DNA of 64,000 bases from contig CM070730.1 of NCBI GenBank assembly GCA_036346275.1, forward strand, positions 8,804,309-8,868,308, read 5' to 3'. The stretch comes from Otatea glauca (Eukaryota > Streptophyta > Magnoliopsida > Poales > Poaceae). A program made the position numbers and the translations under genes. The notes under the pieces were generated by a model that searched no databases, was not told where the DNA came from, and was given only the letters and a program-made list of their open reading frames with translations. Within the stretch, counting starts at the first letter, position 1. The number at the start of each line of letters is the position of its first letter. Positions 55,642 through 64,000 of this stretch are shown in pieces.

Positions 55642-56329
55642 ATCAGATCAATCACGAGAAAAAAAATTCAGATCAGATCGGATCGGCTCTGGCGACTGTT
55701 CATCTTTCGATCTGGTCGTCGGTCTCCTCGTTCGCCGTGCTGGTCGCCTTGTTCGTCGTGCCGCCTCCTCCCGGCGCTCCGCCGCCTGGCGCATCGCCCC
55801 CGGCTACGCTCCATCCATTCGGCTCCTAACGCACTCCGCTGTCCGCTGGTAGAAGTCGCTCTCCACGTCCGGCAACGACCTCTTCGATCCGCCGTCGATT
55901 TTCTTCACGCCCGGCGTCGGCTGCTCCTTCTCGTCGCGCGCCGCCTATCGTCGCGTCGCCGTTACCTGGCTCCTAGTCGCGCGTCGCTATCCGTCGTGCC
56001 GGCTGTCGCTATCGTGCTGCCGACCATCGCCATCGCCTGACGTCGCTCAGCCGTTCGGATCACCCTTGCCACCGATCTGACCATAGAGATCCCGTCGCTG
56101 AAGATCTGTTCGACCTCCGCAGCGTGATCCGCTTGTTGACGTCATTTCTGACGTCATCGCTGATGTTAGACGAAGCAAATTGCTACGCGCACCCGGGAGT
56201 TACACATGCTTCATATCATTATTGCTACGTGCACCCAGTTCGTGTACCAGGAATTTTGCTAGAAGCTTATTTTTTTCAGCCAAATTTTTCCTGTTTGTGC
56301 ACTTAAGAATATTTCTTTGCATTATAGCC
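55642..56329 (+). other. Copia leader region
   Basis: GC-rich 5' leader between the primer site and gag, with several short frames and no recognisable protein. Confidence 0.5.
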
Positions 56330-57351
56330 TCATTGAAGTATGATATTCCTCTGCTAGACCGTGACACCAGGTTTTCTCTATGGCAAGTCAAAATGAGAGT
56401 TATTCTTGCGCATACTGATCTGGATGATGCGCTTGATAAATTTGGGAACAAAGATCAAAAGGCCTGGACTGATGAAGAAAAAAGAAAAGATCGTAAGGCT
56501 TTATCTCAAATTCATCTTTATTTATCAAATAATATTTTGCAAGAGGTTTTGCAGGAGAAAACTGCGGCTGCCTTATGGTTATAGTTGGAATCAATTTGCA
56601 TGTCCAAGGATCTTCTAGCAAGATGCATGTGAAGATAAAATTATTTTCACAAAAGTTGCAAGAGGGTGGTTCCGTGTTGAATCACCTATCGGCCTTCAAG
56701 GAGATTGTTTCTGACTTTGAATCTATGGAGGTAAAATTTGACGATGAGGATCTAGGTCTTATTCTTTTGTGTTCCCTGCCACTATCATTTTTAAATTTTA
56801 GAGACACTATTTTATATAGCCGTGACACATTAACTGTTGCTGAAGTTTATGAGGCCTTACATGCAAAAGAAAAGATGAAAATAATGGTGTCTTCTGAAAG
56901 TTCCAGTTCGCATGGAGAAGTTTTGTCTGTTCGTTGACGGGCAAAGGAAAAGAAATCACATAATGGATATAGAGCCAGAAGTTCAAGCAGTTACAGGGGC
57001 CGTTCTAAGTCCATAGGTAAGGAAAAATTCTGCAGGTATTGCAAGAAGAATAATCATGACATATCTGAATGTTATAAGGTAAAGAACAAAGAAAAAGGAT
57101 TGGCGCCTACAAGCCAAAAGGTAAATATGATGAGGAAGGTAATGCTTCTGTTGCTACTGCTAACAGTAGTTCTATGGTGAGACCCTTGTTGCTTTTGCTG
57201 GATGTACAAGTAGTGGTGATGAATTGATTATTGATTATGTTGCTTCTTTTCATATATGCATTAATAGAGATTGGTTCATCACTTATGAGTTTGTTAAAAA
57301 TGCTGGTTCTGTTAGAATGGGTGATGATTCGCCACGTCTTATTGTTGGCTG
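56330..57351 (+). pseudogene. Ty1/copia gag and start of protease, broken and truncated
   Basis: Gag (UBN2-type) begins at about 56335 (KYDIPLLDRDTRFSLW), continues with QIHLYLSNNILQEVL, is interrupted at a stop near 56582 with a frame change, resumes with KLFSQKLQEGGSVLNHLSAF and hits another stop at 56934. A zinc knuckle CRYCKKNNHDISEC (CxxCx4Hx4C) follows at about 57030. The protease start lacks the DSG/DT catalytic triplet: the site reads DYVASFHICINRDW. Sense ends at 57351 where other DNA is joined. Capsid and nucleocapsid roles are those known for the family. Confidence 0.8.
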
Positions 57352-57364
57352 AAAGGACAGGGGA

Positions 57365-58612
57365 TGTCGCCTAGAGGGGGGGGGGTGAATAGGCGAATTA
57401 AAAACCTTGTAACTAAATGCAGCGGAATAAAAATATTGCAGCTAAATAAAATCTCACGAGAGACTCAACCCGGAATGTCCGGGATATTTAACCCGGATAC
57501 TCCGGATTATCCGGACTGTCCGGGTTCAGTGGTCCGGACACTCCGGACTGAGGATCTTCAAGAGGGATTTTAAATCTCTGCAATATTTCAACAATCTACT
57601 TGAATACAAAAGATCTAAATGCTATCAGGTACATGGGGATGATGAAGATCTAGAGCCAAACACAACAATAGAGTAGATCGGGCAATTTCAAGATTCAAAA
57701 CCAAATACTAAAGCAAGAGAAAGAAGCAAACTTGGAGACAATGATTTTTCACCCGAAGTTCGGATCCTTGAGGGGATCCTACGTCTCCGTTGAGGCGGCT
57801 CGGTCACACTTGAGCCGGGGTCTCTTTCAACCCTCTTCCTCCCAGTGTTGCACAAATGCACTCGCCGGTCTTCACTCCTTTGATTCCTTCCCTTACGGAG
57901 GCGGAACCGACCTTCACAAACTTCCACGGCCAACCACACAAAGCTCCGGTGGCTCGTAGGCAACCTCCTAGCCGTCTAGGAGTCCTCAACCTCCAAGAGT
58001 AATAAATGCTCACGAAGAACAAATTTGGAGATGAAATCAAGTGCTCAATCAACTCAAAACTCACTCCCCAAACTCTTCTCAACCCTTCTCACAAGGGGAT
58101 CACTTAGATCTAAGGGTAAAAGCTTCCTCAAAGCCTCCACACAGCCCCCCAAAAGCCTCTCAAAAAATCCACACCAAAAGCCTCTTCAAAAAGAGGGAGA
58201 ATGGGCTATAAATAGAACTCCCCAAAAACTAGCCGTTGGGGGCAGGCTGCGCACAACCCGGAGACTCCGGACATTACCCCGGAGACTCCGGATTGGAAGG
58301 ATCAGCTCATCCCGAGAGAGCCAACCCGGAGACTCCGGACAAACACCCCGGACAGTCCGGACTAATTCAACCCGGAGTGTCCGGACTAAACACCGGATAC
58401 TTCGGACCAACCGAGAGCAGCCACCGAGGGTGCCAACCCGGAGTGTCCGGACCAAATGTCCGGATACTCCGGACTGTCCAACAATAAAGACCGAGCAACC
58501 CGATTAAAACGAGCATAACTTCTGACTCCGGACTCCGATTTCAGCGATTTTGGACTCTACCAAAAGCTAAGACCGAGGGCTACACAACCAACAAGATCTC
58601 ACTATCCAAAAC
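57365..58612 (+). mobile_element. LTR-like element inserted in the copia element
   Basis: Begins TGTCGCCTAGA with a run of ten G and GTGAATAGGCG, a start I associate with abundant grass LTR sequences. Two clusters of TCCGGA motifs (about 57475-57550 and 58255-58480) flank a CT-rich region and a TATA box (CTATAAATAG, 58206-58215). No coding. The right side is cut by the gypsy LTR at 58613. Class not determined. Confidence 0.5.
58206..58215 (+). promoter_or_regulatory. TATA box in the LTR-like element
   Basis: CTATAAATAG, 840 bp from the presumed LTR start, followed by the second TCCGGA cluster. Confidence 0.5.
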
Positions 58613-61600
58613 TGTCGGGACCCGAATTTGCAAATCCGGACCCTCTGTGTATACCGCACTAGTCCAGGATCACGCTAGTGCACACAGGCTCAACATAGAT
58701 GCTATCATAGTCACACACAATAAATATAGCATAAACTTCATTAATTAATAATAACTGTTGTCTTACATGAATAATGCCTCACAGGGCTTAAAAAGAGTAT
58801 CAATGAGAAGCGGCGGAAATAGAATAAGCGATGGCGCTCGATTCGCCACGAGCAACTGACGAGGCTCGGACCCTAAGCATTCGCATCCAAATAATCCTCA
58901 TCCATGACTGGCGTAGATTCTTCCTCTTGTGAAGTTGTTGTTGATGGGGTGAGTACATAAAGCACTCAACAAGTTGTGCAAAATAATGCAAGTCTAATAT
59001 TCTATATGTTTGGCTTAATCCAAAGGAATGGCTAGTAAGGGTATTTTTGCAATAAAGCGACATTTAACAAGAATACAATAAATAGATTGGAAAGCAGTAA
59101 AACAAATACAGTAATTAATAAATTCAGTATTTCTGAAATACACCAAGTTTCCAATCCTAAATTAATTTTCCACTTTCCATGGCACCTTGCCATCTCAACC
59201 AGTTTTTGTTTAACAAAAGTCTAACCCTTAACTGTAATTCCCGAGCATTGCCCAATACCGTGAGCACGGCTATTCGAATAGATTGTACACTCTGCAGAGG
59301 TTATGCACTTTACCCACACGATACAACCAAACACCACCAAGGCGAGTGATCATAACAAAGCCTTTACAATGCTACACCTAGACCCGATCTTGCTCGCTAA
59401 GGTTTCAACATGAAGGGTTAAACCACCACAACAGGCCCCCTCTTGCGCCATGTGAGTTAAACCGTAACCGGGACTCACTATTCACCACGACAAGATCAAA
59501 TCTAGGTTTCACAAATTATTCACTAGGTTGTCCCATTCCGGACATGTGGTTGCAAGAGAGACTCGGGTCAAAGGCTTGCAAGGTTAAGTCCTTAAGGTGA
59601 TTAAGGCAAGACTTCCACATACCCCGCCAAACTGGCCCACCTTGGCACACCGCCTTGCCACTTGCCTCAATCTAAAATCATTACCACCCCGGGTTGATTA
59701 CCAAGCACCACATGCCATCAACATTTCAATCCCGATGTGTGACCTCCTCGCCACGACAACTTGATATCATTGTATGACAACCCATGACACACCAATTCAT
59801 AAACATTGTTCCATATTCCATTAGTCAAGATTAAGTATCGACATTCGGACACATGTGATGACGTGGCATGGCTAAGCAATCTATGACGATCTAACTAGCC
59901 CATGTTGATTATCAACTATAATTCCACATCCTAGGGTGACAAATAGATCATGGCATATAATTGACAAGGTATGGTTTAATTCAAATAGGCATATTATCTA
60001 ATTCCCATTAATTGAAATCATTTATACACATAAAATATCATGCATAAAGTTTAAAAGACAAAATAGTAATTTGGTGAAAATTAGGTGCAACATGATCAAA
60101 GCACAACTTGCCTTGGAGTAGGTGCTGGTCTTGATCTGAGCTTGGGTCTTGGAGCGACGAATCTTCTTAGGATCACCGAGCGGTTCAACGTCTCACGCTA
60201 AACGATGCCAAAATAGCAAATAAACACCAAACCAGAGAGCAACCAAACTCCAAAAATAAAATAAAATTCACCAATAAATAGATCTTGATTTTACAAATTT
60301 TTAGAAATTTGAAACACTCAAATCCGAGTTAAAATGCAAAAGATATAGCCTTTTGAAGTTTGAATAAATCATCAAAATACGAAAATAGAATTTCGATTTT
60401 TCAATTATTTTCTATTGGAAAAGATTTTATTGCGCAACGCGACGTCAGCCCGACTCGGACCAATCAGCGCCGACCGTCGCTGGTCCATGGACTCGGTCCA
60501 CGGAACCGCCTCGGTCCACCGTGGGACGCGCCCACGGCGCCTCGCACCACGCGCCCGACACGCGGCCAAGATCGATTGGTCTGCGGCGCCGCCCGTGCCG
60601 ATGCTCGACACGCGCGCGCGCATCTGCGCGACGATCCGACGGCTAACGCTCTCATCGCACACGCGCGCGATCTCACCCGAACAACCACGATCCAGCGGTC
60701 ACGCTTACCCGATTGTTGTTTTATCGCACGAAGCGGCGTGGCTCGATCTGGATGGTCCGCCGAGATCCGACGGTGTCGCGGCTTCAGCACGGCGATGTCG
60801 CGGCGGCGCCGAGTTCGGAGACGAGGACGGCGGCGACCAGACGGCGTTACGGCTCCTGCCGGCGACGAAGAGTAGCTGCTCGGTGCGGCTCGGCGTGGCG
60901 AACCAGCTGGAACCCACACGTCGAATGGCGGCTTGACGACGGCGAGCGGCGAGAAAAAGCGGCGGCGCTAGAAAACTACGGCGAGCTCTCGGGGCTAAAC
61001 GGCGGTGACTCAGCGGCGAAGGCTAGCATCGGCGGATGCGCTGCGGGATGAGGAACCTCGGTGTGCGGTGCGGCTTTTATAGCCTCGGCATGCGCGCTAA
61101 AACGGCAACCCTAAATCACGCGGCGGCGGCAAGCGGCGACGGATTCGAAACCGAATCGGAGGCGAAGGTCGGCAACCGTCCGATTTACAACGAGCGGCGA
61201 GATTAGATCCGGTGATACGATCCGATCCGCTCTTTCCAAAATCAACGGCGAGATCTAAACTTACCAAAACAACGCGAAACGATCCCGACCGCTCGATCTC
61301 AATCCAACTACCGGCGCTAGGGTTTCGCGAAGGAGACACCGTCCGATCTTCATCCAACGGCCACGCGCGCGGCGATGAAGCGGTGATCGGGCGCACGTCG
61401 ATGGTCAAGACGCGACGATCTTGGGCTTCGCCCGAGATTATTCACTCGATTTTCAAAAGCTTTTGATTTAAAATAATTTCAAATTAGATTAATCTACTTT
61501 AAGCAATTAAAATATCGGGAAAAATCGAGAAAATTCTCATAAATACTTTGAGACATTACGAGCACAAATAAAATATTTTTGGTAAAACTTTATATTAACT

Positions 61601-61745
61601 TTATCTATATATATTTAGTTTTCACAAAGGTTCAATATACTTAATTAAATTCAATTCAATTAATTTCGGAAAAAATCCAATAAATTGAGAAAATCACCAA
61701 AAAGCATATGAGCGAAATTATAAGCCAAATTTTTGGGATGTTACA
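58613..61745 (-). mobile_element. 3' LTR of a Ty3/gypsy element, 3,133 bp
   Basis: On the minus strand it starts TGTAACATCCCAAAA and ends GGGTCCCGACA. The polypurine tract is directly 5' of it (on the minus strand), which makes it the 3' LTR. A GC-rich tract lies at 60420-61440, and near it a minus-strand TATA. Related in start, end and layout to the solo LTR at 40028-45669. Open frames of up to 173 codons in the GC-rich tract are compositional. Confidence 0.85.
61074..61083 (-). promoter_or_regulatory. TATA box of the gypsy LTR
   Basis: The minus strand reads GCTATAAAAG within GC-rich DNA, the best promoter signal in the LTR; RNA would start about 30 bp further (near 61045). Confidence 0.6.
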
Positions 61746-61757
61746 AACCTCCCCTTA
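61746..61757 (-). other. Polypurine tract of the gypsy element
   Basis: On the minus strand AAGGGGAGGTT sits directly before the LTR start, the usual plus-strand primer. Confidence 0.85.
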
Positions 61758-64000
61758 ATGAATCTAGACCCGAGATTCAAGGTGACTAGGAAATAGGTTT
61801 GGAAATTCGACTTGAGATCCTCTTCACGCTCCCGTGTTGCTTCATTCTCGAATGGTTGCTCCATTGAACTCGCAAAGCGAACCGACTTGGTCCTGGTCTT
61901 GCGGTCCATAACATCCGAGATTCGATTGGTTGCTCCTTGTAGGTCGATCTTTCGCAATTCAATCTCTCCCAAAGGCGTCGCTCACTGCACCAAGACACTT
62001 CTTGAGTGTGACACATGGAACACATCATGCACGCTTTGCTAGTGATGCGGCAATTCTAAGCGATAAGCAACCTCCTCGACGGCTCAAAATTTTGAGCGGT
62101 CCAACATATCTTGGGGCAAGCTTCCTTTAACGTGGAACCTTTTAACTCCTTTCGGAGGGTAACCTAAGATATCTGAAATCATCAGTTGAAGCTCAAATCA
62201 CGGCGTCGATTATCGCATAACTTTTTGTCTTGATTGCGCGATTTTCAACTGTCTCTTATCATGGCAACTTGCTCTTGACTTCCTTGAGAATATTAGGGCC
62301 AAATATCATACGTTCCTGTCTCATTCCAATTGGTGGGTACGACAGCACGCGACCATATAAAGCTTGAATGGCGACATCGCAAACTAGCTCGTAATCGTTG
62401 TTATAATCGAACTCTGCATATGGCAAACACTTATCCCATGATGTAGTATAGGCTAATGCACAAGCCCTTAGCATATCCTCCGAATTTGATTTACCCTTCT
62501 GTTTGACCATCGATGCGGATGATATCTTTGTCTTTGAAGTTCAAGCAGCGTTCCCATAGCTTCATGCAATTTATCCCAAAATCTCGAGGTGAATGGGTAC
62601 CTCTATCGACACTATTTTCTTTGGTACACCATGCAAACACACGACTCGGCTATGTATAGTTACGCTAACCGGTCTCTGAGTAAGTGGTCTTGATGGAATG
62701 AAGTGAGCAACTTTGGTCAATCGATCCACGATAACCCATATAGAATCATACCCATTTTGAGTTCTTGGCAATCCGGTGTGAAATCCATACCGATTTCTTC
62801 CCACTTCCATTCTGGGACTTTTAGCGGTTGTAGCAAACCTGCTGGTCTCGATGTATTGCCTTAACTCTCGGCATACATCGCACAAGGCAACGTGCTCGCG
62901 ACTTCGCGCTTCATATTCGACCACCAAAACCTCTCCTTTAAGTCTGGTACATCTTAGCGCTTCTGGATGAATTGAATACTTGGAATCATGAGCCTCTTCC
63001 AAAATCAATCGCTTAAGTTCTAGTCTGTTTGGCACACAAATGCGACCCTTGAACCACATGGTACCTTGGTCGTCCACGGTAAAGTCCTTTGCTAATCCTT
63101 CATCCTTTTAGCCTTGATTCGGTTGACTTTCTCATCATCTTTTGTCCTTCCCGAATTTGATCTTGAGCATTGGCTTCACTTCAAAGCACTAGGAATCCTT
63201 CTAAAACTACTTCCAATTTTAAATTTTGCAATTCTACTGCGATTCGATTGTCCTTCTGCACCATCATATTCGCCACGTAGCTCTTGCGACTTAAGGCATC
63301 GGCTACCACATTTGCTTTTCCGGATGGTAATGAATTCCCATGTTATAATCCTTGATTAATTCCAACCATCTCCTTTGCCTCATATTGAGATCGATTGAGT
63401 GAAAATATATTTCAAACTCTTATGGTCCGTATATATCTCACATCTATTTCCAATGAGATAATGACGCCACAATTTCAAGGCATGCACCACGACCAATTCC
63501 AAGTCATCGTAGGATAATTTCCTTCATGCGGTCTTAAGCGCCTTGACGCATATCGACCACTTTACCCTCTTGCATCAATACGCATCCAAGACCGTCTTGG
63601 CGCATCCTGATATATATCAAGCTATTACGAACATTAGGCAAAACCAACACCGGGCTGTTGTTAAGCGCTTCTTTAATTCCTCAAAACTCTTATCACAATC
63701 TGGCGTCCATGAAAATTTCTTTTCCTTTTTCAATAAGCGAGTAAGAGGTCTAGCAATCGTCGAAAATCCTTCTATGAACCGGCGATAATATCTCGCCATT
63801 CCGAAAACTTCGGACTTGAGTGCGGACTTTGGTTGCTCCCAATGCAACACCGCCTCCACTTTGCTTGGGTCGTGACAACTCTTCTGCGATCATGACATGA
63901 CCGAGAAATTCCACCTTTTCCTTCCAAAAGTCGCATTCTTGAATTTAGCATACAAATTTGTTGCTCACGCAGACTTTTCCAACACTAGCCTCGGATGATT
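61758..64000 (-). pseudogene. Ty3/gypsy pol (RT, RNase H, integrase, chromo-like tail), broken, cut by window edge
   Basis: From the right edge leftward on the minus strand: end of reverse transcriptase (VEAVLHWEQPKS, ARYYRRFIEGFS, PLTRLLKKEKKFSW, about 63860-63620); RNase H (VVHALKLWRHYLIG, YTDHKSLKYIF, about 63510-63400); integrase zinc region and core (EAHDSKYSIHP, CDVC, GLPRTQNGYDSIWVIVDRLTK, shown only in part; about 63077-62600); integrase end (SWDKCLPYAEFDYNND, about 62430); and a tail with RYVGPLKILS, LKKCL and EATREREEDL, resembling the chromodomain region of chromoviruses. The order RT-RNase H-integrase is that of Ty3/gypsy. Many frame changes and stops. The 5' part lies outside the window. 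Confidence 0.87.

Noticed and set aside
60360..61051. Open frames of up to 173 codons in the gypsy LTR
   Set aside because: Four frames overlap in the same GC-rich stretch; composition explains them.

Overview
The window looks like nuclear DNA of a grass (Poaceae). Stowaway-type MITEs with CTCCCTCC ends recur, host coding exons are GC-rich and split by short GT-AG introns, LTR retrotransposons of both superfamilies are nested, and one host protein is clearly a plant BODYGUARD-type hydrolase. There is no sign of organellar, bacterial or viral origin. The species cannot be named from what is visible.

Layout, left to right. 1-1.6 kb is the tail of a decayed retroelement. 1.7-5.7 kb holds two divergent genes transcribed outward. 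Each has a TATA box, and just upstream of each TATA lies an array of the same ~28-bp tandem repeat, in opposite orientation on the two sides. The right-hand protein carries two GRF-type zinc fingers. 5.7-19 kb is gene-poor: a long hairpin, several MITEs, two tRNA-like remnants, a SINE-like sequence, a Tourist-like MITE with TTA duplications and a hAT-type element with a perfect 8-bp duplication. 19.8-20.6 kb is a host gene for a heavy-metal-associated (HMA) protein with a CaaX end. 21.9-22.3 kb is an RNase H remnant. 23.47-31.55 kb is one Mutator-like element (MULE): ~120-bp terminal inverted repeats, a perfect 9-bp target duplication, a broken MURA-type transposase, a plant-mobile-domain gene and a GRF-like gene, all on the minus strand, plus seven GCGATCGC octamers. 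35-39.4 kb holds MITEs, a second hAT-type element, two small membrane-protein genes and a ~1-kb element with long inverted ends. 40.03-45.67 kb reads as a 5.6-kb solo LTR with a 5-bp target duplication. 49.3-52.4 kb is a four-exon BODYGUARD-like alpha/beta-hydrolase gene whose last intron has collected a MITE, a 73-bp tandem duplication and a second MITE. 55.4-64 kb is nested retrotransposons: a Ty1/copia element (LTR, primer-binding site, broken gag) cut by an unclassified LTR-like element, itself cut by a Ty3/gypsy element whose 3' LTR and pol run on the minus strand to the window edge.

The host genes are unrelated: a prenylated HMA protein, a cuticle-related hydrolase and two tiny membrane proteins. 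The unusual biology is in the mobile elements: the mirror-image repeat promoters at 2.6-4.4 kb, the multi-gene MULE with palindromic octamers in its ends and beside an internal gene, and an AT-rich module that recurs in the cassette, the MULE and the solo LTR.
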